A stretch of DNA of 64,000 nt from Isochrysis galbana (GCA_018136815.1 CM030934.1:962979-1026978); one strand, 5' to 3'; positions 19,028-29,277 are shown, numbered from the stretch's first letter. Notes: generated from the sequence alone by a model not told the origin. Numbers and translations are program-made.

Positions 19028-20100
19028 TTAATTGCATCCGACGCCACCCTGCCCATTGCCACCCGCGAGGATTTTATAGTAGCGCGAATCGCAATAGAGC
19101 GGTTTCAGGTCTTCTTGTGAGTTGGAATCCCCACCCATTCTTTCGCGAGCCTTAGTCTGCTCGGCACGTGCAAAGTCGTCGTCAAATCGAAGCTTGTTGG
19201 CATACCGGATGGAGTCATCACCAGAAAGGGTGCGAAGTACAGGTACCTGCAAGGGCGATGATTAAGCGGCCTCTGGATTTAAGCAGGTGGTCGCATGACA
19301 ATGCATGTGGACTTTCTCTCAGCGTCAACGACGGGCTGTACGCCATCCGTCACGACTGTTGTGGCATGGGAAGCGCAAAGGTGGCACAGGCCCCACTCAC
19401 GTCCGATGCGTCGAGAGCGAATGTTGTGACGACGAGAGAGGCAGCGATTGCAATGAGCGACTCGTCGATGCGGCGCAGCGCCGGGCCAACCTCCGTTTTG
19501 GCGATCAGCCTGTCACGCATGCTGGCCTATAGGGTTTGGCACGGTGGCTGAGCAGTGAGCACAGCCGAGCAGCCGCACCGGGCATTGCGCCGGGTGAACG
19601 CTCACCTCGTTGTCCTTCCTGGCGAGGAATCCACCCTTTTTCTCTGTCTCATAGTATGTAACTCGCTCTTTCAGCCTCCGCTCGACGAATCCCCACCCAT
19701 TGCGCAGCCGGAGCACAAAGACGAGCAGAAAGGCAGCAGTGCCGGTGTGTGCAGCAGCAAAGAGCTCTGGCAGCTGGCTTGGGAGCAAGCGGTAAGTGTC
19801 GTAAGCAATGGGAAGGGATACAAGAAACATGATCACACCGTACGCCTGCAACAGCTTCTTCGAGTACTCCTCGTCCGTCGCCCAGTCGTAGGCGAAACCG
19901 GCGCGGAGGTTCTGCACCTCTCGCACGGGTTGCTGGTTCTTGGGGAGCCCTCGCTGGAGGAAGGCGTCGAGCCCGCTCTGGCGCGTCTCGCTGGAGAGGG
20001 GTGGCAGTGCGCGCGGACGCAGGCCGGCTCGTGCCCCGGCCCACCCTGAGCTGAGCGAGAGCGCAGAGAGGGAGAGAGAGAGCAGCGCGCCGACGGCCAT
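19028..20100 (-). CDS. Ycf36/CGLD27-like (DUF1230) plastid protein, three exons
   Basis: Predicted nuclear-encoded plastid membrane protein of 279 residues. Exon 1 is 20100-19606 (165 codons), exon 2 is 19526-19401 (42 codons) and exon 3 is 19246-19028. Introns begin GTGAGC and GTGAGT, end ATAG and GCAG, and all junctions are phase 0. The N-terminus is a hydrophobic, Ser/Leu-rich segment (MAVGALLSLSLSALSLSSG) followed by an Arg/Ala/Pro region, as expected of a signal plus transit peptide in a complex-plastid alga. The body has the family pattern: NQQPVREVQNLR, a first membrane span in AYGVIMFLVSLPIA, a second span TAAFLLVFVLRL, then the hallmark GWGFVERRLKERVTYYETEK, exon 2 RDRLIAKTEVGPALRRID and a further span, and exon 3 ending in YYKILAGG. 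The family (Ycf36 in red algal plastids, CGLD27 in green plants) is conserved in photosynthetic lineages and linked to photosystem maintenance or iron homeostasis; the exact activity is unknown. Confidence 0.82.
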
Positions 20101-20149
20101 CCCGCGGGACGTCTCAGCGGGAGCAACAGCGAATGAGTGGGGAGAAGGG

Positions 20150-20460
20150 GGGGAGGCATCTTAAGATAGACATTCAGAGAGAGATGAGAGACCAGAACGA
20201 GAAGGGAGAGAGGGATCATGGAAAAGAGAAAAAGGTGCGAGGGATCATGGAAAAAGGGGCGAGGGAGAGGGGGGGGGGGCAAAGATCAGTGAGATATCAA
20301 GAGGAGTTAGGAAGATAGAGAGGGGGAGGCGCGGAGAGAGAGGGGGGAGGGAGGGAGGGTTGGGGGGGGGGGGGGGTCGGAGAAGAGAGTTGAGCGAGAG
20401 AGGAAGAGAAGACGGGGGGGGGGGAGGGGGGGGGGGGGGGAGAAGACGCTTTTACTCGTG
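20150..20460. repeat. Purine-rich low-complexity tract with G homopolymers
   Basis: GA- and G-dominated on the plus strand, with several G runs of 8-13. It lies directly upstream of the ATG at 20100, so it is pyrimidine-rich on the coding strand of the plastid gene. Confidence 0.8.
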
Positions 20461-21197
20461 GCCGCGGCCATATTTCGAGGAAGCTTCATGGAAACGCCAC
20501 TCCTCTCTCGCCGGCGTGTCTCTCTCTCTCTCTGTGTGTGGCGGCGCGCGCGCGAAGAATGTGGCGACCTCTCCAAAAAAAAAAGGAAATTCTCACGCTT
20601 GTTCGAGATATGTGCGGTCGTGCGACAGACGAACGCCGCAAAAGCGCGGCGATGGTTGGAAAAGACGCGAGGAGCGGGGGCCGAGACCTCCCCGAGCGCG
20701 AGGTGAAAAATGCAACAAGCGTTTACGTTTGTTTTGCCACAGGAGCCTTGCGCTTGGCCCGGCGTGTGGTGCTAGTCGTGAGTACGTGGTCCTTTACAGC
20801 TAGTGGCAGTAGTAGTAGCCTGAATCTTCAGATATTTTCTTTTAGATTACTATATGTTTCTTCTAATTGCGCCTCACCATGCTGAATTCAGTAGAAGTAT
20901 AAACTTAGTTCATAATTGGGAGTCATGAGAGGTCCCACATTGGTTCATTCAAGGATAGGGAAAAAAAACTTCTTACTACGTAATAATCTCGCCGCGCGCG
21001 CGACTCTGCACAGCACCTATGCAGCCACGCCCGCTTCCCTTATCCCCCCTCTACCTGCCTTGCGGCTCGTCCCCTCGTGCTCTACCGAGACCTAGGGGCT
21101 AGGGGCTGGGTGTAGGAGGTTTCCAGTGGCAGACGGTGTGTACCGGGTCCCGATGGCCTGTCTCACTCTCTCACTCTTTCTCTTTCCTCTTGCGCCA
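20461..21197. other. Intergenic with repeat fragments
   Basis: AGCCTGAATCTTCAGAT near 20818 matches the extreme 3' end of the LINE family. At about 20850-20915 the minus strand carries a fragment of the CTAAGTTTATACTT-tip family (GAACTAAGTTTATACTTC, then TTCAGCATGG). No gene was seen. Confidence 0.4.
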
Positions 21198-21345
21198 AGG
21201 CGAGAAGCGCTCAATCACCATCACCCACATCAAAGAAAAGCGTTCAATCACCATCACCATCAGCCTACACGTGGAACGCGTTCAATCGCCATCACCCCCA
21301 CATCAAAGAAAAGCGTTCAATCACCATCAGCCTACGCCATACTTG
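21198..21345. repeat. Minisatellite, copy 1 (AAAGCGTTCAATCACCATCA units)
   Basis: Four to five imperfect units of about 30-36 bp, alternating GCGTTCAATCACCATCA(GCC) and GCGTTCAATCGCCATCACC with spacers ACATCAAAGAAAA or TACACGTGGAAC. An array with the same start (GGCGAGAAGCGCTCAATC) is found at 24142-24305. It abuts the Cys-repeat ORF on the opposite strand. Confidence 0.85.
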
Positions 21346-21644
21346 AGCTTGCACACACCATCCACCAACTTGATGTCGTCCCCTGTACATACCCCCATAA
21401 TGGCACTTGAAGTACATTGACCGTCCACCAACGTGACGTCGCTACCCACACAGGTGCCCATATTATTCAACATCGTATTCAACCCACTCAAATCATCGCC
21501 ACCAGACGTTGTGCACTGCGCGATGCACTTGCCATTGATGAGCTTCACATTGCTTCCCGTACAGACTCCAACGTCATCCACCGACGTCTGACCAATCGCC
21601 AGTGGACCTACAGCAAGCCACGGAAGCTTCGTATAATACGTCAT
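21327..21644 (-). CDS. Small Cys-repeat protein, function unknown
   Basis: A 105-residue frame from ATG 21644 (MTYYTKLPWLAVGPLAIG) containing three copies of a short repeat: VCTGSNVKLINGKC, TCVGSDVTLVDGQC and VCTGDDIKLVDGVC. Each is C-x-G-[SD]-[DN]-[VI]-[KT]-L-[IV]-[DN]-G-x-C. The upstream DNA on the coding strand is strikingly AT-rich (ATTATAATATGTATAC, TATA-like), unlike host genes nearby. Similar short Cys-Gly-Cys repeats occur in proteins of large algal DNA viruses and their relatives, so a small piece of virus-like DNA is possible, but this is a resemblance only. The C-terminal end runs into the minisatellite, so the gene may be truncated. Confidence 0.5.
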   Translation of the reverse strand: MTYYTKLPWLAVGPLAIGQTSVDDVGVCTGSNVKLINGKCIAQCTTSGGDDLSGLNTMLNNMGTCVGSDVTLVDGQCTSSAIMGVCTGDDIKLVDGVCKLKYGVG

Positions 21645-21832
21645 AGTCTAGAATGTATACATATTATAATGTATTTTTTTGCAATAGGGGGTCAAATTGA
21701 AAATCACTCATTCTCCGCGTTCTAGTTCTAGTATGTCTGAGGGCAACTGTCAGGTGGTGAGCGGTACTCGGCGGGGGTTCTCGCGATTAGCAGGCAAGTC
21801 GTTCCGCTATATGTTGATGTTGAGCGCTTGTG

Positions 21833-22445
21833 CTATGCTGTGCTATTAGAGATAGGTTCGTGTTCATGACTAGGGCGCTTTTGTCGTAGGTTGTAAAGAT
21901 AGGGGTGCTGAGTTCGCTTGGGGATTTGATCTTCGGTTTCCTTCCCTGGGAACGCCTTGTTCGTGCGTGCAGTCGAGATTCTGTCCGTTGGTTCAAGGCC
22001 TCTGACGAGGACCGTGAACCTGTTCAAAATTCTTTCGATGACCGGCACGTGGTGAAAGGAGTGGTCTTCGAATTCTACTTTGTAGAAGTCGCGCATTATG
22101 TATCTCCATGCTATGAGGTATAGGGCTTTGAGGCTATCAGGCGTCGGTGAGTTCGGGTATCGGGTATGCGAACAATCTGTCTTTGATTTTTGATTTTTTG
22201 AGCCGTCGATCTGTCCCTTATTGCTTATTGGAGTGTACCCCGCCACGGCTTCTATAGTTTGGAAGATCTGAAGTGTGGAGGGGCATCTGGCTAGGTGAGT
22301 CGAATTATCGCGGTGTTTTCCGCAGAGTCTGCATTTTGTGGTGGTCGCCGCTCGTGAACCGGTTGCGTGTGCCAAGCCTTCTGTGGGTAATGTGTTTGAA
22401 GTGAGAAGTGAGGGTGTTTGTCTGTGTGTTTTTCATTCAAGGATT
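21833..22445 (-). pseudogene. LINE C-terminal relic with zf-RVT-like finger
   Basis: Reverse-strand relic of the same LINE family as 5387-7100. It reads HFKHITHRRLGTRNRF near 22415-22350, shifts frame, then gives CRLCGKHRDNSTHLARC (22335-22285) and the downstream YLIAWRYIMRDFYKVEFED block, aligned to MLAWRYIITDFYRIYYDD in the other copy. The family 3' UTR is not recognisable below 21833. At least one frameshift is present. Confidence 0.8.
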
Positions 22446-22787
22446 GGTGTACGGCATGGCAGATCGCTCACAGCCTTCGCCCTCGTCGGGCATACGCCGC
22501 CCAATAACCAACATACAACATATCCTGTAGACTATGAACTAGGACGTCAACAACGACGTTGTCTCCCAGTCCCCCCCTTCCTGGTACAACCTCAAGTAGC
22601 AGGGCAGCAACATAGATCGACGAACAATTTTGCATCGAAGGTGTGATTCGAAAGACTTTGAGATGACATCTGGGGAGGGAAAAGACATGCGATGAAGATC
22701 CATAGATCCACACAATCCTCCTTCCAAACGACAATCTCACTTTTCGGCCTCACGTCCCTAGCTACTAAATAAATGCGTGCAGTAACC
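22446..22787. other. Intergenic, nothing recognised
   Basis: No conserved frame or repeat detected between the LINE relic and the chitin-binding gene terminator region. Confidence 0.35.
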
Positions 22788-23471
22788 TCAACTATGCGAG
22801 CTCAGTGGGACACCGTCGCCATCACCCAAATGCTTTTCCTCAGTGAGCCCAACTAACTCAGGCCCATCATCTTCCTTGCCCTCATGGTCATCCACGTCCA
22901 CCTCAGCATGCATGTCATCGTAACGGTGGTGGTAGTCTTCATAGTGATCATCGTAGCGTCGCCCTCCTCTGCCTCGATAGTAGTGATGTGGCACACCATC
23001 ATCGTACCAGTGCTCACCGCCGTATCTATCGTGATGCGGGTAGTACTCGTCTTCCACAGGGAAGTCGTGGTGGCCCGGGTTGTGATGGTTTATATCTTGA
23101 TCTATGTCATCGTCCGCACGTGAAGGGTCAGCTGGCCAGCACCCATTCTGGCAGCCGAGGGCGGGGGAGCAGTACTCCTCTCCGTGGCCGCACCAGCCAT
23201 GCGCAGAGCAGCACTGTCCCTTGCCACACGTTGTCTCCGCGTCCGAGTCCGTCGCAAAGTCGCGGCCACAACGACCATCGGAGCGCATCCCAAACCACAC
23301 GAAGATGGCTGTCTCGTCATTCACGTGCTCGTAATGGCGGACGAAGGCGAGGAAGAAGAGCATCGTGCCCAGCACTGCGCCCACAAGTGTCCGAGGCCGC
23401 ACGCGCCCCTCGCGCTTGAGCATCCGCGTGAACGCGCTGCTCTCGACACCGCGACGAGAGTACGTGTGCAT
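22788..23471 (-). CDS. Membrane-anchored hevein-type chitin-binding protein
   Basis: A 227-residue single-exon protein starting MHTYSRRGVESSAF. A basic N-terminus precedes one hydrophobic span (TLVGAVLGTMLFFLAFV, about residues 28-44), giving a likely type II signal anchor. Residues about 67-111 form a chitin-binding type 1 (hevein) domain: CGRDF-x9-TCGKGQCCSAHGWCG-x4-YCSPALGCQNGC, with the eight-cysteine pattern of this lectin fold. The remainder is a His/Asp/Tyr/Glu-rich tail (HHYYRGRGGRRYDDHYEDYH) with metal-binding character and no known domain. It probably acts in the secretory pathway or at the cell surface, binding chitin or GlcNAc polymers, perhaps in the scale or wall matrix; that role is inference. 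There is no catalytic domain, so it is not a chitinase. Confidence 0.75.
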   Translation of the reverse strand: MHTYSRRGVESSAFTRMLKREGRVRPRTLVGAVLGTMLFFLAFVRHYEHVNDETAIFVWFGMRSDGRCGRDFATDSDAETTCGKGQCCSAHGWCGHGEEYCSPALGCQNGCWPADPSRADDDIDQDINHHNPGHHDFPVEDEYYPHHDRYGGEHWYDDGVPHHYYRGRGGRRYDDHYEDYHHRYDDMHAEVDVDDHEGKEDDGPELVGLTEEKHLGDGDGVPLSSHS

Positions 23472-24141
23472 CGCGCGCCGCTCGCCGTGGGCGCGCGCGC
23501 CCGCCGCACCCTTCCCTCCAAGCGACCTGGCGAGCGCGCTGCGCCTCTTCTGAGGGCCCTTTACTCAGTTGGCGTCTTCTACCGATATATTTGTGGTACG
23601 TTGTGTTGTGGGGACCCAAGGGCCAAGGCCAGGGGGGGGGGGTTCTGTGTCCTAATGGGCCCCGGATATGTGCCACATATTGTGCTAGTTGGGTGTGTTG
23701 GGAACTTTCTACCTTCTATTGCTATTGAAACAAATCCTCAAATTATCTCTGAGATGGTCGATTTCACCCCTGATAACTAATAAAAATCCTTGCTGTTTGC
23801 GGGTTGACCTTTGAACACAATAAGCCATACATACTGAGAGCTGTAGGGCGGTCAAACAGGGGCTTTTTAACTACTAGTAGGGGTTGGACTGTTGGACTGC
23901 ATTTTTTGACCGTGGCGCGATGTTCAACAAAAAACCTCCATGGGGGGCCACCTGCTACTACGAAAATCTTCGCCAAAAATGGTGCGATTCGAGATTCGAC
24001 CCCCCTCTCCCCCCCTCCCCCCTCCGTCACGCGTGCTCACGCTCTACCCGTAAAGAATTTGAGGTCGCGCCCGCGGGGATCGGGTCCTTGATATCTAAGC
24101 TACGCATTTGATATTCACGCGTCAAATAATATTTGATCAAA
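23472..24141. other. Intergenic with repeat family sharing the TAGGGCGGTCAAACAGGG terminus
   Basis: 23630-23800 on the minus strand is homologous to 40815-40985 (GACCATCTCA, GGTAGAAAGTTCCCAA, ACACCCAACTA, GGGCCCATT). A separate plus-strand terminus TAGGGCGGTCAAACAGGGGC lies at 23846. These look like ends of a DNA transposon or MITE. Confidence 0.55.
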
Positions 24142-24305
24142 GGCGAGAAGCGCTCAATCACCATCACCCACAGCATGGAAAAGCGTTCAATCACCATCAG
24201 CCTACACGTGGAACGCGTTCAATCGCCATCACCCCCACAGCACGGAAAAGCCTTCAATCACCATCAGCCTACACATGGAAAAGCGTTCAATCGCCATCAC
24301 CTCCC
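24142..24305. repeat. Minisatellite, copy 2
   Basis: Begins GGCGAGAAGCGCTCAATCACC like 21198-21345 and carries five units with the same GCGTTCAATC(A/G)CCATCA core, spaced by ACAGCATGGAAA or TACACGTGGAAC variants. The spacers differ (CAGCATGG here, CATCAAAG in copy 1), so units have diverged between loci. Confidence 0.85.
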
Positions 24306-24552
24306 GGAAGAGGCAGAGGAAGAGGGAAGGAAGATGCAAAAAAGGAAGAGCTGGGATGGCAACGGGAGGTAGTCCAGGACGAGCCCAGCGATGTCACGCC
24401 AACCCGATTGGGTTGGCGCCCGCTACCGCTACCGACTAGCCTGTCTGATGAATCCTCGTTCGCTGACGAAGGGGTATTCGCCACTATGCCCTCCGTCGTG
24501 CAACGCGCATTCCGTCGATTATTCCGCTCGCAACCCACTCTATTCTCGTCCG

Positions 24553-24837
24553 TGTTGTATTCCTGCCCATCTGCCCATCTGCCATCTGAAGGCTGTAGGC
24601 ATGAATATTCGTGTAAGGTGCGCGCTCACAATTACAACTGAACAGTTTCCCGTGTTGCCACTGACGCACAAGACACACAGATTCGGAATCCCCATGGTCT
24701 CAAGTCCAGGTTTGCAGATTTTGGTCTCGAAATTTGCGATTCGAATTTTGTTTTTGCTGTTGTTACTATAATTGTTGGCTCGTTTAAGGTAATAAACCGG
24801 CATGACTTCGACTTCTCGTTCTGCAGTCGCACTGCGA

Positions 24838-24871
<34 letters not shown>

Positions 24872-24980
24872 CCTCCTCTCCTCGCCCGACGGAGGGAAGT
24901 TTCGTCCAAAACATTCTCCGGTCCCAGGATGTTCCGTGGGGGTCTCTCTGCGCTCCGCGAGGGAAAGGACGCGATCTCGC
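24553..24980 (+). repeat. Partial Gypsy LTR (first 430 bp)
   Basis: Starts TGTTGTATTCCTGCCCAT and follows the first third of the 30048-31219 LTR closely, including a CT microsatellite, to GGACGCGATCTCGC, where it breaks into a LINE fragment. Confidence 0.85.
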
Positions 24981-25340
24981 CAAACTAAACAACATCTGGC
25001 TACATACGGATACCGACTACCTAGGAGAGGTAGCCGACACCGGAAGAGTAGCGGATGCGGGAGAGATCCAATACTACCACCCGCCAGCCAGATGGGAGGG
25101 CGGATGTAAAGGCCCGAGATACATGGAGTACCCCTTGGCGGATGAGTACGCCATACTAAAAGGAAAGGTCGCACTAGACGCAATATCAGTCGCAGATCTT
25201 ACCAGGGCCGCGCTTAAAGCGACCCGAAGTAACGCCCCGCAAGCGGCGAAAATAGCATGGGAAAAGCGACTGAATGTCACCAAGGAAGAATGGAAACATG
25301 TAGCAAGGCTATACACAATGCCATTGTTAAGGTGGTTCTT
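24981..25340 (+). pseudogene. LINE polyprotein fragment fused to LTR fragment
   Basis: Reads ARWEGGCKGPRYMEYPLADEY...VALDAISVADLTRAAL, aligned with AKWGEGFKSNKRTEYPLPDEY...TLDATEVAHLTRAL of the 5387-7100 LINE, ending KHVARLYTMP. The frame is open across the LTR junction, but this is a chimera of two mobile elements, not a gene. Confidence 0.8.
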
Positions 25341-25574
25341 AAGGTTTTCTAACTCTGGCGCGAGAGCGCGAGACGGCGGGTGGCGGGCGCGCTGGCTGCC
25401 CGCCTCTACAGGCCCTCGCTCCATGTATGGGGCATGGGAGTTCGGTCCTGCGTCCGTCGCAGGATTGCCCTAAAGAAAAAGAAGCAAAAAGAAAAAGGGT
25501 GCTACGCACGGGACTCCCTCTGGGCGGTAAACACGCCCCTCCGGTCGTGATTATTGTCAATCAATTGAAATCAA

Positions 25575-28500
25575 TTACTCAGAAATTGTCAGTGTCAGTG
25601 TATTGATCGAGCGTTGCTCAACCTTCCCATGAGCGAAGGAGCAAGAATCACCTCTCTTGCAGCTTGCAAAGGCCTCCCAGTCCCAACACAAAACCGTCTT
25701 GTAGGTTGCAGCACTGCAAGGCAGGCCCTTCTTAGTTTTCTTGCCGAGTAAATCGTTGTCGTTGGCTTCGAGCTGCGTGTTGTGAGCGAACCAGCATAGG
25801 TCGCCATGTTGACAACTTCCGACTGTCAACCAGTTTTTACATAACGATCTTTTTGCCTTCTCATACTTTTTGGAGATGCGTTGCAAGTCATCAATTCCGT
25901 CGTGAACGAAGCTGCATGCGACGCCCTTGTTACATGCTCCGGTGGTCTGCCAATACTTGCACAACACGACTTTGAAGTTGATGCTGGAAGACAAACCTTG
26001 GGCTGTCGGAGGGTCCGATGCATCATAGTAGGCAGTCACGCCTTTCTTACCGGAAGCGTCCGTCACGTATCTCACCCCAGCGTGTGAGTGTACTATGTTG
26101 CCATTGGCACTCGTGGATTTGGAACCGTGCTTGACGGCCGCCTGTAGTTCGCGTGTGCTGAATCCTCGTTCTTGCTGCGTGCAACAATAAGGGTGAACTC
26201 ATTGTGAGGGGAAGTTGAAGAGCAACACTGGTGCACGCGACGAGCGAACAACAAGGACATGGAAAGCAAGGATGCAAGCCATGTACTCATGAGCTGAGCG
26301 CAAAATCGCTGCCACGCTGCGCCTGGCATGCTCGCCCACCTGGCGCTGCGAAAGATGGACAGTCTTGATCACAGTGTGGAGACTGGTGTCCAAAGGCCTG
26401 TTGATGTCATTTACGCCCATGCTGCTGCTCATGATTGGCGGAGCGCAAGCCGATTTGTGCTTCAGTCCGAGAAGCTTACATAAAGCGTTGCATTTGTGTG
26501 TCTGATAAAACTCCAAGATGCCATCCTCGCCGCGATCAGTGCATATCTGCCGCCGTCACCAGGCGCGAGTGGATCACTGGATCACTCCATCGAAACTCAT
26601 GGAAAAATTCGTCAAAGGATCCTTGCACATCACATACCTCAACATAAGAGGGTGGGCAGAAGCACTGGTGGGGGATGATGTTGTGGCTCCAATGTCCAAT
26701 GCCTCATGTAGCAACATGGCTTCGTCCCGGGCATGTGCGATGACGGCTAATGCTTTCTATATATGGCACTTGTTCGCATTCTCTGCACTCACTAGAACGC
26801 TTCCTTCTTCCTCAGGTAGCCATGTGTTCGACCAATGGCTGAATGCTTGAGGCACGTCGTCGAGCGACGGTACGATGATCAGGTCGTTGGCGTCTGTGTC
26901 ATCCGCCGCTTGGAGCAAGACCTCGTCGTCTGACAACCACCCTCCTGATGTTGTGGCGAGTGTTGGCAATGGGAGGGACGACACATGCGCTAGGTTCCGT
27001 GGTGTACGATGCGCTGCTTCTTTGTGCAGCTCTTTGCGTGCATCGGCTGTCTCATAAGAATGCTGACTGTTGACCGGCATGGTAGGACATGAGTCAACGA
27101 GGCCAAAGTTGGTATTCCACTTTCTGTATTGCCCGTCCAGCCTCTCCTCAACAAAAAAGAAGCGGTCTTGCATGCATGGCTCAGGAGCATCCGTGATTTT
27201 TGCCTGGAGGTGAGGGCCAGCGAGAATGGACGGACAGCTGAAGCTAAGATGGAAGGGGCTGTGATATAGATGCAGCTTATGCAACAGAACCGAGAACAGT
27301 CACTGGGATAGAGAGTGGCAAGTGGCCATCCAACTCACCCACACGAGGTACGTTGGCTGGACGTAGGTCACCTTGGGCAAGCGCGACCCCAGGTACTCCA
27401 TCCCCTCCACCAGCACATTGAATTTATCAGCCAAAGCTGCAGCAGTTGCTTGTGTGAGAAGCGCCGTCTTGTGAAATTCAACTTCATGCTGTCGGTCGCT
27501 CACTGTGCGCTTCTTCTCTTTTGCGACCCACTGCTTGGCATGGCTCCATTCCCAAGTGCAGTACAGCCCACCCGTGGCCACAAGATTCACGCCGCGGATG
27601 AGGTACTGACCAGGGCGCGCATTGGCGGCAACTCCTTTTTGCAAGGCCCGCGCACTGGCCGCAGTCACGTTGCCATCATGTTGTGCGTAACTCGCGACGT
27701 GCACGGAGAAGCGCTTTGTCCTCTCCTCCCATCCATACAATATTCCCTCGCGACCGTTGAGGTGGCTTGCCGATGCGCCAACGAGGCCGTGGATACGCAC
27801 TCGTTCTCCTTCGAGCGCCAAATCAACGCCGTCGAGCGGTAGTTCTTCGATTCGTTTGAGCTGCTCTTGACCGAAGCGAAGATGGTAGGCGTCTCTTTCT
27901 CCGCCGCAAGCAAAGCTTTTCGTGCTGATTGCCACAATACGAGGGCGTCCGGGCAATGGCTGGATCGCACAAAGTCCCTTCTCAGGGAGCTTGCCCGAGC
28001 GAGTGGCCGCGCCCCACGCCGCGGGCACGTGGTACACCTCGGCAGTAAAGGCGCAGAATGTCAGCATCGTGTTCCTTTCTTCCGACCCGCTTCCCCGGCG
28101 ACTCAGACATGGGGCATTGGGGCAATTGGATAATGATGCGGATGAAACACACGTGAAGAAAGACTTCCAAATAGAGTCCATCACGGTGTTCAGCGACTTG
28201 CAGTCGAGCGGCCCTTCGAGAAAGGTACCCGCGCCGTCGGGAAATTTCTGCATTCTTTCTCGCAAAACCTGGTAGTTCTCAACAAGCCCCAGACCAATCG
28301 AGTAGAATTGCAAGCTTGAGCTGTGCCCACCAATAGCTGCCTTCCACACGCGCTCGCAAGCAGCCTCGATTGCGCCCACCCCTCCATTGCCGTACAGCAA
28401 GTGGTCGCTTGGCGGACCGTCTGCGATGAACAGGATGCGTGTGGAAATATTTGATGGTACATCTAAGCCGCGGGCACGCCCTTCGTCGCGGCAACTCTCG

Positions 28501-29180
28501 AGCTTGCGAATGAGCTCCTGCAGCTTGATGAGAGCCGGCGAATAGTGACCGTGGCCCGTAGGCTCGATTGGTTGTAGCAACAGATTCGCGCCCGCGCCGA
28601 GCGTGCCCAGCTCGAGCAAGTAGCTGGCTGCAGTGCTCATGAGGATGATCGATAAGAGCTCTTGCTGTCTCGCCTGCGCAGCTTCAGCCTGCTGGAGCGC
28701 ATTGGCAAGTGGCAGTATGAAGTGATTGCGAAGCGCAGTCTGCACTGCTTTGATGCGCGTCACGAGCAGCTCCTCGTTCTTGACATCGCAGTTGCGCATC
28801 GAGCCGCTCGAATCAATCACGAGGATTGAGTGGCCTGAGGCCGTGGCTCGCCGTTGGATCTCGCTCGCGCCGGCAATGTGTTTGTAGTGCTGTCGCGCCG
28901 GTTCCCTGGCACTTTTCTCCTCGTCTAAGGCGAGGTTGCTAGACCCCCTTACCTCGCCCATCCCTTTGCGCGCGCGCCCTTCTATCGCGGCGGACAGTGG
29001 GGCGGACGCTGAAGAGGGCGGAATCGTGGGTGGACTTGCGTTCCTTCCCTCCTCACACAGACCCTCGCGTGGACATTGCTCCGAAGAAGGCCTTTCCGCC
29101 AAGAAAGGCCGCGCAGATTCGGGGAAAGGACCCGTAGATGGCGTACGGCTGCAACTCGGCGTGCTCGGCCCGTTGCCCAT
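25575..29180 (-). CDS. vWA domain / alpha-kinase / triple CCCH zinc-finger protein, four exons
   Basis: Predicted atypical Ser/Thr protein kinase of about 1049 residues. Exons: 29180-27339, 27203-26793, 26637-26340 and 26174-25575; introns are GT-AG, all phase 0. I chose ATG 29180 (MGNGPSTPS, a plausible N-myristoylation site) because the frame further up is translated GA microsatellite. The vWA domain (about residues 130-330) has the MIDAS motif DSSGSM. The alpha-kinase starts near PRIVAISTKSFACGGERDAY, has the lysine segment QWVAKEKK, and continues in exon 2 with FFFVEERLDGQYRKWNTNFG and AFSHW, and in exon 3 with VCDVQG, SDPVIH and the zinc-type ending GILEFYQTHKCNALCKLLGL. Exon 4 gives three CCCH fingers (each C-x8-C-x5-C-x3-H: CKYWQTTGAC, CKNWLTVGSC, CWDWEAFASC) and has no Met before them, which is why I join it. 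Exon 3 needs a one-base correction near 26545-26560. The vWA/alpha-kinase pairing resembles VwkA of Dictyostelium. Confidence 0.75.
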
Positions 29181-29214
29181 GCGCCCCCCACTCCGAGCCG
29201 CCCTGCCGCGCCCG

Positions 29215-29216
<2 letters not shown>

Positions 29217-29277
<61 letters not shown>

